Of a stretch of 64,000 bases of DNA, positions 1 through 12,077 are shown piece by piece. The notes beneath the pieces were generated by a model. The model was not told the DNA's origin. It searched no databases and saw only the letters and a list, made by a program, of their open reading frames with translations. This DNA comes from Glandiceps talaboti (Eukaryota > Hemichordata > Enteropneusta > Spengelidae). The stretch spans positions 10,024,001 through 10,088,000 of the forward strand of contig NC_135558.1 of assembly GCF_964340395.1 (NCBI RefSeq), written 5' to 3'. The position numbers were made by a program, and so were the translations under genes. How positions within the stretch are numbered: the first letter of the stretch is position 1; every line of letters begins with the position of its first letter.

Positions 1-1558
1 CATATCAAGAACATGAAATGATAATTCATAGACCTATCCAGTGGTGGAAGGGCTATGGATAATTACTATTATTAAATTTCATCACAGACTTGCTAATAAC
101 TTGTAATATTGTAGAAAGTGAAATGTTATATTAAGCTGCCACGTAACTCTAAAATATGAAAATGTTTTCTATGAAAATGAGATTGGTATTCAAATAATTC
201 CACAGTATGATGCAATGCATGTGTGCCACTCTATAATAGTAAAAGTATGCGTTATAGTTTACACAGCTGTGGTTTTGTTAATACATGTAGTTATGACATT
301 TTTGCCATTATTTCTTGGTATTTTTATTCAAACAAAAACACAGCTTGCTTTCATTCTCTTCTCTTCATATTTTTTTTCACAACACATCTGTTTGAACTAG
401 AACAATATATTCATTGGAAATACTCTAAATCTTTGCTTCCAATTACATTTGTAATGTCTGCTATTTTTGTATGTTTATTTTTCCATGAAAATGAATCTCC
501 AGTGAATATACTTTTTGTACTCATAGTGACCATTTAAATTAGTGAAAATTAGATCCAGGCATAACAGCCATGTTTTTTTTTTGTAAAATTGAAATCCCTT
601 GAAAACATCTATTGCTATAATAATATGGCAGCAGAAGATAGTGAACAGACATCACCATCACAAACCAACACATAACTAGCACAAACCAACTTATAACCAG
701 TACAAACCAACACATTACCAGCACATAACTAGTACAAACCAACTTATAACCAGTACAAACCAACACATTACCAGCACATAACTAGTACAAACCAACTTAT
801 AACCAGCACAAACCAACACATAACCAGCACAAACCAGTACAAACCAACACATAACCAGTACAAACCAACACATAACCAGCACAAACCAACACATAACCAG
901 CACAAACCTATTTCAACCGTATCACCTTATATCAGTTAACAGATTCTATACTTTTCACTTGTCTTCAAGAAGCATTACAATTAGAAAATTTGTGGAATCA
1001 GAAAATCAGATTATTTTATTCATTTTGTTTTTCAATGCTGTGGGAAGTTTATGTTTTAATCATCTCTAGTCCTGACTGGAATTCAGTTCAGTACCGACTT
1101 TGAGTGACTGCAATCACAACATAACTAGTGAAGTGTGGAAAGCCAAATAAACAGTTTGCAATATCAAGGCCCCAATTCATGATACATGTATTATACATAC
1201 ATTTTGTATATACAGACAAACTTGTAGACAAACATGTAGCAGCCACCCAGGGGACTGACATAAAGTGGTCGTTATAGGGAGGTGGCCATTCTGTCGAGGG
1301 TTATGATTATGATATTAACTCATGCTAGAGAGTCAAAATAGAACATGGTCGACTTTCATACTGTTGTGTATCTCGACCAAGAAATTTTACAATTATTGTT
1401 AATATAATGCGACCTGATAAAATTCTATTTCAGATACATGTATGATTTATATCATTAATAATACAAGTACTTGTCAGAATGAAAAGTGTGAGTTTAAAAT
1501 GTCAGTGAAGTGATCATTTGTGACAAATCTTGTGAAAACTGAAGACAGTTTGACTTAC
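1..1558 (-). other. EDEM3-like intron 2 (partial)
   Basis: AT-rich, CpG-poor sequence downstream of the exon at 1559-1604. I find no further EDEM coding exon. It contains the 21-bp minisatellite at 661-907; otherwise I see nothing specific. Confidence 0.6.
661..907. repeat. 21-bp minisatellite
   Basis: About twelve imperfect copies of a 21-bp unit built from ACCAACACATAACCAG plus CACAA, with variants ACTAG and TTATAACC. Because 21 is a multiple of three, the minus strand stays open and translates to a Met-Leu-Val-Cys-Trp-Phe repeat. That is a by-product of the period, not evidence of a gene. Confidence 0.9.
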
Positions 1559-1604
1559 CATGTAGGAGTCATATGCATGGTTGAACATTTCCACTACCTG
1601 CCTC
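1559..1604 (-). CDS. EDEM3: EDEM3-like coding exon 2 (start of GH47 domain)
   Basis: 46 nt between a good acceptor (pyrimidine tract, then TTACCAG) and a GTAAGTC donor. The first G completes a Lys codon split by the intron (AA|G); the remaining 15 codons read RQVVEMFNHAYDSYM and end on a codon boundary. The conserved EMF-HAY--Y core identifies the EDEM N-terminus. The next exon, expected to encode the acidic substrate-site region, is not present between 1 and 1558. Confidence 0.82.
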
Positions 1605-4600
1605 CTGGTAATGAAGAGAAAAAATAGTAAATTTTAGGTCAGTTTTCCAAACATGATAGTCTGGGCATGCTGTTTTTTATTTATGTATTTTTAGCAATAC
1701 AATACTGCTATAGAGTACAACACAACAACAACCCACATTTCATTTTGTGTATTTTATTCATGTACATTCGTTACATGGGCAAGGATAAATCAGTCAACTG
1801 TTTCAATATTTGCCTAGGGAGGTACATTTTTGTAAGGTAAAGTCTACTTGAGTATAGTTACTTTACCTGGATTCCCATCATTAATTTATGGTAGATACAG
1901 ACATATGGAAAAATTATGTCACCGCTTTCTCCTATTCTTATCCAGGGTTCCAAACCTGAGCAAAAATTATATAACTGCACACCATTGCGTAATCTAACCG
2001 ACATGCCACTATGCAATTTCTTGTAACCCAGCACAAGCTGATGTTCCCCTAATATCCCTTTATGTGGTGACCAGTATTGCCATTTATGCCAACTTGACAG
2101 TGATGAACAACAATGTCTTTGTATCAGATCAAAATATGATGTATCCCTATCCCTAGGCTACAAGAAAACCTACAAAATTATTTGTCTTTTAATTACTAAA
2201 GATCGCTGCTTTCAAGCTGGAATGATATCTGTTGGCTTGTATAGTAATTTTATTTGCTATACTACTACATTATATCACAGTCCCTCTATCACTGTGAGTA
2301 TATAAAACTCTACATATTGTACAAAGCATCAGCCTCTGTGAACTATAAGATATCTGTGTTGTTCGAGTGATACTTGATATAGTGTGGCATGAATGTTGTA
2401 TCTTAAAGACTACAGCCGCTGACATACATTTTTTGTAGGACAGATTGTCACGCTCTTTTACCATTTATACCATTCCAAGTACATACCATGATACATGTAC
2501 AGGTAGAGATAAGTATTTTATTTCCTGACTATGTACAGAAAATGATGTACAATCATACCCTGGCTGAATGCTATCATATCTATCATAAACAAAAATAATT
2601 TTCTTATCAATACTCTATACTACCATATGTTTGTACATTTATATATATAAATGTATCATAATAAGTTATGGTTTTATGCATACAATTATGTAAAATAAAG
2701 TACTCGATACATATATGCATACAATGTATGTACATGTATGCCTGTTGGATGATGTAACCATTTTAATGTGTTGACCGTAAAAATATTTTGGATGTCCACT
2801 ACTGATACACAAAATGTTTATGTAAGAAATACCAAATAAATTATTGCCAAACAGACGTGACAAATAACACACTTTGACAGAAAATCTAGAATAGAAATTT
2901 TACTTTTTAGATTCTACATTGAGTGGAATTTTTAAAGTAGAGTGTGACTTCTCCTTGCAAGTATTTGTTTATTTTTAAAACATACATACACAAAACAACT
3001 GTCATGCATCCTGACAGCAAGAATTAGGAGAGCTGCAAATTCCATCCTTGAGAACTTAAACAGCTGACTCCCAAGGTATCAAAAGTTGTGAGTCAAAGTC
3101 TACTGATATACTAGTTTAATACAGGATGTCAAAATGCATTATAATTAATTACTATTCCTCAATATTTGTCTTCATTCACCCAAGGAAAATACTCATGACC
3201 TAAGGGGCCTTGTCACTACGAGTTGCTAGTTGCTAGACTCGTAGTGACAAGGCCCCTTAGGATCGGTCACGAGTAATTTCTGGCTGAATAGCATGGCCAG
3301 TAATTTTTTTTTTTAAATCAGGAAATGTAATGGCAATTTTAAGTGCTTTGACAGTACAACCAATGACATATGGTAGACACACATTGTTGTAACATAGATG
3401 CATGTTGTGTTGTCATGATGTAGAACGACCAGGGTACGTATTCCATATTTTTTGTTTAACCTGGTTCGTGCATGGTATAATGGTTGTTATAATGAAGTGT
3501 TCAATACAGTGTCAAACTATGCACATGTACACACACATGATGTGGGGAAATAATGATCTTGGGGACCAGTAAGGTATTTTGAAACATCATCCACTGGAAT
3601 TGATGCACTGGATGGAATGTAATAGATCATTTCCAATCACAATCTGACAACCATATGACTCAGCAATAACTGTTGTGTCTGACTAAATCTACTAAAACAT
3701 TACAGCCATGCACTTTTCAATCATACACATTTCAAATATTGGAGATGGTGTTAGGAAATTGTAGTATTTTTTGTTTTGTCTTTGCATTTGTTGTTTGTTG
3801 CAACCTAGCCAATGTTACTATTCTAAATAAGACTTACAACATTTTTAACCTTTAATTATGACTTTTATCTCTAGTCTTTTTGAAGTTTTTTAAGTTTAAT
3901 ACTTTATTTTGAACTGGACATAAGGTAGAAATTATTATTACCACAGTACTAGAAGAATAGCAACATTTTGGGTCATCAGGGATACAACTTGTATTTATAT
4001 TTCAAATTCCTCTGAGCAAAATGTTGTGTTCAGAATATGTTCCCAAAACAACATAAACACAGCTTCTAACATATTAGGTAAATAAGTTGTTTGGAGGGGA
4101 AGGAGAAAATCACTCACTAATGGGAGGGGGGGGGGGTTTACAATGTATAAGCTAACCGGGCAAGAAAGTACAATATTGGACTGACTGTAAGCTAGGGAGT
4201 TAGGGTTAGAGTTTTGTTGAGGATAAGAATAGACCCCCTAGCAAAAATCTGGTTTGCATCATCAGTAAGAATGTAGAACAGTGGACTGACTATATATAAA
4301 TTTATGTATTTATATAAAACTAGGGAGTTAGAATTAGGGTTGTAAGAAGGATACGAAGTGTTAGACTCCCTAACTTAAACACAACCCTTATTTTTTAATA
4401 CCTTCTGTAATACATTAGCCTGGAATCCATGCAAATGGAGGTTTTGAATTTTTATTTCCCCATCACAATCCAAAATCCCCATTCACCTGTATTCTAGGCT
4501 AATAATACATGGACACTGTTCTACATGTTCCCTGCCCTCCCTTCAATTTTTGCGTATGAAACTTTTGTACCAATCTAGAGGTCTGCCATGCTAAGTAGAA

Positions 4601-6400
4601 TAATTATTCTAGAAATAGACTGTACCTTTTTGTCCCAGGTTACAAATGCACAACATTGACACTGCCTGCACAAATAATACAATATGGCATTTCCTATTGA
4701 ACTTTTAAATTATGACAAAAAGTGATATTCCTGGGTCCAATTTGAAAACAAATGTGTGACCTTCTACAATAACATACACATACAATATTACGATGTATAT
4801 ACATGTAGGATAGTTTGTCTGAAAATAAATTATTCAAAATTATGAACTTAAATGCGTACATGTTTAATTTATGGATTACTGAAGATTTTGTGGTCAATTT
4901 TGATGTTGGCAAAATTTCTTCAAGATGATGTGCCAAACAATGGGTGTATTTAGTGAATATATTCAGTATTCATAGCCTGCTTACCAGTCATAACGTCCCC
5001 GGGTCAAAACGTCCCCGGGTCAAAACGTCCCCGGGTATGACCAAAACGTCCCCGGGTCAAAACGTCCCCGGGTCAAAAACGTCCCCGGGTCAAAACGTCC
5101 TCGGGTATGACCAAAATTTAACCAAGACACTTGACTGTGTAACAGTTTCCGTTCCTTCCCTAAAACACGGTCAAGTATCGATGCCCATATTCCGAACCAT
5201 TTTCTGTTCGTGATTTACCGTGAAAGATACAATTTAGTTTTCACCGACTTGCCAGTGCATACTACTTTCGTTCATCACGATTAACTATATTTGCATGATG
5301 TGCTAAATACATTGATCAATCGCAACATTCAAGTATTTGAAGCGTCGCCACGCGTGACTTCAAACCTTACCGCCCTCTTCATTTGTGTCGCTAATTAGCA
5401 CTTGTGTTAGCCGATCCATGGGAGCCGCATAAACGTATTTTGGGCACCTGAGGTGGGTACGCAGTCACATTACTGTATTGTGATGTAAGAAATAGTAAGA
5501 AATAAGGATATAATGTAACACACACACACACACACACACACTCACTCACACAAATAGTTTGGGTCGAGGAAAATGGAAAGACGGGGACGTTTTGACCTGG
5601 GGACGTTTTGACTTATGGAAACCGGGGACGTTTTGACCCGGGGACGTTTTGACTGGATACCCATAGCCTAACCCATGTACACATCAGTGGGTATGTATAT
5701 GGGTCAATGCTGTTGTTGCACAGTCACTTGTCCGCTAATATGCTATTCAAGGATGGTCATAATACTATAATGACATTATTAGGTATTTCCGAATAGTCAA
5801 AAAATACCGTCATCGGCGTCTAGCACGTTTATATGGGCATCTTCGAATAGCATATTATTACCTCACAAGCGATTGTGTTTTTGTTTGTGCCAACTTTTCT
5901 CTTTTTTGCATGTGACTCAGTCACTGAAATATTGAATATCTTGTGGGAACTGGAGATGTCGTACAAGGAAAATTATGGTGACCATGGATTAGATTAGGGG
6001 ATTATTTAAATTTTAAATAAATTATCTCTAGTCCAGATCCTCAAAAATGAAGATAGCAACACAGAACTCTAAACACACAACCGAACGTACTTTTCCAAAC
6101 TACATACGTGGCCGGCGTAATTCAGTATTTCCTAGAACGATATCCATATCACATAGTTGTTAGAATACGTAAACACAGTGCCGTGTATCAAGCAAACGTT
6201 CTCGCCGTAGGATTCTGGAGCAAAACAAAATCACTTCCTGCCTCTGACTCTTGGCACGACGACACCGTATTAGACTAATATATATGTACTTACTTGAGGG
6301 TTGTCTTATCGATTGCTTTTCCATGACAAAGACCAGTGTGGCTCACGAAAAACGCCACTGATATACAAAGCAAGTTCTTGAGTATGTTCGACAACCCCAT
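1559..6400 (-). CDS. EDEM3: EDEM3-like ER alpha-mannosidase gene, 5' part (coding exons 1-2)
   Basis: Two coding exons (6294-6400 and 1559-1604) join in frame across a 4.69 kb GT-AG intron to give 51 codons; the rest of the gene lies left of the window. Residues 1 to about 27 form a signal peptide (hydrophobic core LLCISVAFFVS). Residues 37-51 read RQVVEMFNHAYDSYM, the start of the GH47 domain of EDEM proteins, where human EDEM3 (from memory) has QVLEMFDHAYGNYM and EDEM2 the similar VKAMFYHAYDSYL. EDEM proteins act in the ER lumen, trimming mannose from misfolded glycoproteins and directing them to ER-associated degradation. The catalytic residues are in exons outside the window. EDEM3 is preferred because of the QV.EMF.HAY pattern and because a RASAL2-type gene is linked, as on human 1q25. 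EDEM2 is not excluded; an EDEM-family identity is secure. Confidence 0.82.
3152..3290. mobile_element. Palindromic MITE / foldback element, copy A
   Basis: A perfect 24-bp inverted repeat (3199-3222 and 3238-3261, core CCTAAGGGGCCTTGTCAC) surrounds a 15-nt loop. Weaker outer arms extend on both sides (CCTCAATATTTGTCTTCATT on the left, GGCTGAATAG on the right). The same arm sequence occurs in copy B at 58487-58621, so this is a family of short non-autonomous palindromic elements rather than a chance hairpin. Its right arm is shortened after GGCTGAAT. It has no coding capacity. Confidence 0.8.
4979..5661. mobile_element. Non-autonomous hAT-like DNA transposon with inverted CCCGGG-rich subterminal repeats
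   Basis: The 683-bp segment is flanked by an exact 8-bp direct repeat, CATAGCCT (4971-4978 and 5662-5669), a size typical of hAT insertions. Its ends are imperfect inverted repeats (left GCTTACCAGTCATAACG, right read inverted GGTATCCAGTCAAAACG). Just inside them lie seven tandem copies of AACGTCCCCGGGTCA (about 4992-5110) on the left and four inverted copies (about 5582-5655) on the right. Such clusters in DNA transposons are usually transposase-binding sites. The interior has a (CA)n run near 5519-5541 and no transposase reading frame. Assignment to hAT rests only on the 8-bp duplication. Confidence 0.75.
6294..6400 (-). CDS. EDEM3: EDEM3-like coding exon 1 (signal peptide)
   Basis: ATG at 6400-6398 opens 35 codons plus two bases, followed by a GTAAGTAC donor. 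The product starts MGLSNILKNLLCISVAFFVS and continues HTGLCHGKAIDKTTLK, a typical cleavable signal peptide with a probable cleavage near LCHG/K. Phase 2 at the donor matches the acceptor phase of the exon at 1559-1604, which is the main reason for joining them. There is a G at +4 of the start. Confidence 0.78.
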
Positions 6401-6800
6401 GATCTCTCCCCTTCTCCTTCCTTCTGTAGTTTTACCGGCAATTTTAACGCATCGTCAGGACATCTTTACATACGTTCTCATGTAACTTCTGCCATATTGT
6501 TCATAAGATCTCGCCAGTTCACGCGTGACTTGATAGTGACGCGTGGCAGCAATAGTGGCATTGTCGATGTTCTTTTGTTTGAGCAATGTTCCGCGAGAGC
6601 CTGAGCATGCTGAGTGCAGACGATCATGTTACGGTTTAAAGTTTTTGAATTCTATTTTTTATATTTCTAATTTGCGCTTAGTTGTTAGTAATAAGATATT
6701 TGGAATTTATAGTTTAATTTTGTTTATATTTGTTCTTTTTCATTTTATAGTACCTTTTATCCCCTGGAATAAATTATGTGTGATAAATAAATGAGAGGCC
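6401..6800 (-). promoter_or_regulatory. Probable EDEM3-like promoter and 5' leader
   Basis: CpG is frequent here (12 in 6421-6600) against about one per 180 bp in gene-body DNA of this window. The minus strand contains four very short upstream reading frames at 6504-6478, 6471-6466, 6463-6455 and 6452-6444, all closed before the main ATG. About 140 bp upstream, ATTGCTGCCACG (6542-6553, minus) resembles an ER-stress element of the ATTGG-N-CCACG type but is not an exact match. I see no clear TATA box, and the transcription start is not fixed by the sequence. Confidence 0.45.
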
Positions 6801-8157
6801 GGAGTTTGAATCATATGTTCTCACACTAATATTTATTTTATTCAAACACTGAATATCACCTGCGCTATATCAGATTAAATAGAACCACCATTCATCTTTT
6901 CTAGCCCAACTTTTCTGTCATACAACTGGTGGGTTTTTTCACACACCACTTATCCGAACTAACAGGGGCACGTATTATTGCGTAGATTGTTATTTTCCCC
7001 GAGGAAAATATCACTCGAATCCTGCTACTACAAATGTATCAATATACGCACGTTGTCACTGATATTTAGCCTGTGTAGACAAGGAAAACGACAATCTACG
7101 AAATACTACTCGCCCCTGTGTCCGAACTGGGTCTTTTTCGGAAAACGTATCCGTTTCAAGTTCACACAGTTACAAATACGCTTCTGAGTTCACATTATCA
7201 CACTGTCACGATCGATTCATTGAGTCATGCTCACTTTTGCCAGGTGGAGGGTCTATGCTTTTGCTCACCTTTTTTGACTCACTCACCCACTCACCCACTC
7301 CTACACAGTTAACAGTTCGTCATGAAAGTGAGCATTCAATCGTGACAATTTGTTTATGTTTCAACCACTGAGTAGAACTGAATACAAATACCACGAATGT
7401 GCTTTTAATATTTGTTATGTGAATAATCCATGCGGCATAATTAAAGTACAATATCCCTGTGTTTTGCCAAAAACTACTTTCATCATATTTTCTATACGTA
7501 AAGTGTGGCTTGTGGTTCAATAAAATGTACATGTATTATTTATAGTCTTCGTCATGTGGTTATCTAGATCTCAGACCATCACAGAAAATACACTGAATAG
7601 TCATCTGAACCCAAAGCTCACTAACTTTAGCCATCTCCGGCAGCAGTAGTCTCGGTTACCCAGACACTAGCCGCAGGGGCTCGGCCTATGAGACCTCCCC
7701 AAGGCAGAGCCCCCAGTAGCGAGAGTTTGGGTAACCGAGACTACACAGCAGCAGACATGAAGTGAGCCATCAGCGGCGGGGCTGGTATCAACACTATTGT
7801 CATCATTCTACTGAGTATCGACCGTGCGTGCGCCTGTGAGGGCGGGCTTGTCCCAACAACGAAATACTAAGAGTAATGTGAACCATAGATCATGTGACTT
7901 TTCAAAACAAATTATGTTCATGAATAAATTATGGTGCAAACTATGTGTTGTATTGCATGTTGGTGAAATGTCAAATTATACAGTATATCTATATGGCCAT
8001 CAATAGATCTATTATCCACGTGCTTTTATCTGTTTGTTAAAAAATGTGATACAATCTGGTCTGATTTTGATTAGAGAGGGCAGTTCCAATAACTTACAAG
8101 AATATTGACATTTCACCTAATGAAATGGTTTCGGAAAATAAGCTAAGGATAACACAA
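6801..8157. other. Intergenic DNA upstream of the EDEM3-like gene
   Basis: Sequence with near-normal CpG and no supportable exon. The only structured item is the 99-bp inverted-repeat element at 7646-7744. Confidence 0.6.
7646..7744. mobile_element. 99-bp MITE-like inverted repeat
   Basis: Perfect 17-bp terminal inverted repeats (GTAGTCTCGGTTACCCA at 7646-7662 and its complement at 7728-7744) enclose 65 bp. Inner arms are also partly complementary (GACACTAGCC...GGGGCTC against GAGCCCCCAGTAGCGAGAG). CAGCAG lies close to both ends, but no clean target duplication can be fixed. It is too small to encode anything. Confidence 0.6.
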
Positions 8158-8415
8158 ATTTGCATGTTCAGACACATACATACATACATACATACATACA
8201 TACATACATACATACATACATACATACGTACGTACATACATACATACATACATACATACATACATACATACATACATACATACATACATACATACATACA
8301 TACATACATACATACATACATACATACATACATACATACATACATACATACATACATACATACATACATACATGCATGCATGCATGCATGCATGCATACA
8401 TACATACATACATAT

Positions 8416-8460
<45 letters not shown>

Positions 8461-9001
8461 TACATACATACATACATACATACATACATACATACATACA
8501 TACATACATACATACATACATACATACATACATACATACATACATACATACATACATACATACATACATACATACATACATACATACATACATACATACA
8601 TACATAAAGATGAAATACTCTAAATGTGGTATGTATAAAAGTTAAAGTGTGTGGAACGTGTTGAGAAAATCTTATTATTAGACTACAGGGAGATGACGGA
8701 ATAATGGAAATGATGGAAACTTTGAGTTTGGGAAAGAGAATCCACATTGAGTAGGATTTGCATGTTCAGACACATACATACATACATACATACATACATA
8801 CATACATACATACATACATACATACATACGTACATACGTACATACATACATACATACATACATACATACATACATACATACATACATACATACATACATA
8901 CATACATACATACATACATACATACATACATACATACATACATACATACATACATACATACATACATGCATGCATGCATACATACATACATACATACATA
9001 T

Positions 9002-9046
<45 letters not shown>

Positions 9047-9314
9047 TACATACATACATACATACATACATACATACATACATACATACATACATACATA
9101 CATACATACATACATACATACATACATACATACATACATACATACATACATACATACATACATAAAGATGAAATACTCTAAATGTGGTATGTATAAAAGT
9201 TAAAGTGTGTGGAACGTGTTGAGAAAATCTTATTATTAGACTACAGGGAGATGACGGAATAATGGAAATGATGGAAACTTTGAGTTTGGGAAAGAGAATC
9301 CACATTGAGTAGGA
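8158..9314. repeat. Recent tandem segmental duplication containing (TACA)n arrays
   Basis: Two head-to-tail copies, 8158-8755 (598 bp) and 8756-9314 (559 bp). Each begins ATTTGCATGTTCAGAC, runs through a (TACA)n array with nested (TGCA)n, (TATA) and (CA)n blocks, and ends with the same roughly 150-bp unique tail closing in CACATTGAGTAGGA. I see no difference between the two unique tails, so the duplication is very recent, or is an assembly artefact. The long Tyr-Ile-His and Met-Tyr-Val-Cys frames here are microsatellite translations. Confidence 0.9.
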
Positions 9315-9669
9315 AGCTATGTTGTTCTGTTCTACAGAGAAAGACTTGAAAAGTGAGACCGGCGAATTGCTAAACAGCATTTATCTCGACTACCACTAGA
9401 TGGCGCTATTTACGACACGACTCGTCTCACATTTCAGTAATTCATGTATGCTCAGATCAACTGGGACATGAAGAATCAATGCCATCGTTCACGTCACGCT
9501 TACCCAACGTTGCTATAGTAATCATTTAAGGTGCAAATAAGGAGGAAATCGGCTGATAACTTGGATTGGTTCAACATATGGCTAATGAATACAAAGTGTG
9601 TGTGTGAAGGTACGAACTAAATTATAGATGGTATTGTTAAATCATTGGATGAAATCGGGTCCCAAGTTT

Positions 9670-9683
9670 GTCGCCATGGAAAC
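9670..9683 (+). promoter_or_regulatory. RFX X-box consensus match
   Basis: GTCGCCATGGAAAC fits GTHNYYATRRNAAC at every position. It lies 3.3 kb upstream of the EDEM3-like start. Whether it is bound is unknown. Confidence 0.35.
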
Positions 9684-10412
9684 ATAAATTTCCCAGGTTA
9701 TTATCAGCTGTACTACAGACTGAGTTAAGAATTGCTAGGCAGAGAATGGAATTAAATGCTTTTAAATGTCTTCTTTTCTGTCTATTTTAAAAATTCCAAT
9801 GCATTTCTTGTTCTTCATTATGATGTTGGTTCTACTATGATCTTGATTTGAAAGTGAATGAAATAAGGCATAATTCTTTTCTCATTTTCTGTGAAATATA
9901 GTGACTTTATTCGATTGCTTTCATACCTAGAAGCGAGACACAATACTAATTTATTAATCGATTGATAGTGTTAAATTCACACAAGACAACGATCGATGGC
10001 ACATTCACACTTCTCAACAAACATCTCTCCATCAACAAATAGAAAACCACTTTCACGTTTCCATTCATTATTTTCGCCGACTAAGACATTTATGAATTTC
10101 CTTCGAGAACTAGGTCACCTGGAGAGTGAAATTCTGGGAAACTGAGACATAGAGTAATTGGAGAAGAATACACCATGATTTTCTGTGAAAAATTTGTACC
10201 ACGCCGTGAAAATATACCTTTTAAAAAGGTATTAACCTTTATCAACGGGATAGGTTTGAAATAGCATTCATTATATTTTATATTCTCTGTGAAATATTGT
10301 AATTTGATGTTTAGTTGCTTTATGTCTTGGCCATGGTGTTGATATACACTGGTCTGCAAATATCACGAGCACATGTTGATGACATTCGACAGGTTGCGAA
10401 CAGTAATATTCT

Positions 10413-10510
10413 CGTATGTACGTATGTACGTATGTACGTATGTACGTATGTACGTATGTATGTATGTATGTATGTATGTATGTATGTATGTATGTATGTA
10501 TGTATGTATG
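10413..10510 (+). repeat. (TACG/TATG)n then (TATG)n microsatellite
   Basis: Five to six GTATGTAC octamers (containing the palindrome GTAC) run into a pure TATG array. The frames it opens are repeat translations. Confidence 0.9.
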
Positions 10511-12077
10511 ACTATGTATGTGTCATTTATAACAGCTTCACTATTTAAATCGGATGATCTCTGATAAAATACTAGTATATAAATTTATACAAAGTCTGAT
10601 TCTCTAAACAAAATAATGTACAAGAAATAATTTGCAAAGTATCCTCCACAAATTTAAGGTCACGTTTTTGTCAAGTTCTCCCCAGATTTGCTGACGTCAT
10701 AAGCGGTAAAGATGAAAGGTAACGCCCTCAGGTTTGACATATCAAGTTGAGAGACAGTCGGCGCTGAAGTAATCTCATTGTCTAATGAACCTATCCATTC
10801 GATCCAACCCTTCAGGTGTTGGTGCTATTTTTATCGTCGTTTTGATGGTAAAATCACGAGGGTCCCGACATTCTATACGTTCTCACTTGCATATCTTGAA
10901 GCACTGAATCTGAGTGAGTTCATAGATTAACGATCAAATCGTGATTACGTGGCCTTAAATGTAGAGAATGAAGAATGACGGCTCATGATAGACCAGATTT
11001 TGTAGGATAATTTCGGTTAATGGGTCACCTAATGAAGTACCACATTGAAAGTGATAAATACCCTCAAATATTGTAGGTTGACCGACTTGAACGTGTTGAC
11101 TATCACCGTTTACGTTTCACATCATGTTTAACACCCAAATCGTCCTATTACTAGCATGTAAGACTCGACGTATGTATGAATTTATGCAATTTTCTTGTCT
11201 CCAACACACAGGCTGAATGTATGTATGTAAATTAGCTGTCATTGACGAATGTATGTAAATTAGCTGTCGCTGACGTACAGGGTGAAATTACCCAAATTCA
11301 TTTAGGGTTTCACACTTGGAGTCCATTTTCAATACAAATCAGCTCATATTGTGCAAATGAGCTCATTACGTAGCATTCAATTTCTGTACACCATGATGTC
11401 GATGATATTGTGTTTATGCAAATTAGCCAATTAATATTCAGCTTCAGTACAAAGCAGTAGTTCAGTGCCATGTTGAAGGCCAATATTACCCTACAAATCG
11501 ATTTGACAAGGGAATCGAGACTTCATAAACTGTCAAATAATTCGATGCAAACAAATTACTGTAGTTGTTGTTCGTTATCGTTGGAAACAGGAAAATAACG
11601 ATTCATTTTGTCTAAAATAATGACAACTGGTCTTTGAAAGGATGTCGTTAGTCACGTGGATCTAATTGTTTGCGATGTACAATTGTGGGAAATTAATTTG
11701 GTTTCATGACAATGTGCACACAAAGAGAATAATGGGACTGGAATACGCGAAAAGGAAATTTGCTGTGACAAATATTGAATTATATCAAATGAAATATTAG
11801 CATATATCAGAAGAACATCAACGTTGTCACAATACACTTGATTGTAATTTAGGGCATTGAAACTATCTCCACATGTGTTCATTTATCGGAGAACGCTGAC
11901 ACAAACGACTGATTAGTAGGAGTTTCTCATTTATTGAACTGCAATGACAGGTTGACATATTCGATTTTAAACTAGTATTATTTGTAGTAAAGGTACATTT
12001 GAAACTTTGGCCTTCTATTTATCGCAGTCAACGACAATGCTATTCTTATGTACAAGAATCTGATAAGGGCATATGTT

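Larger units (their letters stand above)
1605..6293 (-). other. EDEM3-like intron 1
   Basis: The 4.69 kb intron starts with GTAAGTAC and ends with TTACCAG on the minus strand. It carries a palindromic MITE (3152-3290), a direct duplication of a GGACTGACT...CTAGGGAGTTAG segment (about 4178-4215 and 4283-4340), a G9 run near 4126, and the hAT-like element at 4979-5661. CpG is scarce up to about 4.98 kb and frequent from there to the first exon, as expected for the promoter-proximal end of a gene. Confidence 0.65.

Noticed and set aside
655-907. CRISPR-like regular repeats
   Set aside because: Repeats are contiguous, without unique spacers, in a eukaryotic intron. This is a minisatellite.
2270-2464. 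Minus-strand frame in the EDEM3-like intron
   Set aside because: No similarity to EDEM sequence, and exons 1 and 2 already join in phase without it.
8094-9380. Long open frames of Tyr-Ile-His-Thr or Met-Tyr-Val-Cys on both strands
   Set aside because: They are translations of the (TACA)n array in all frames, with no unique coding sequence attached.
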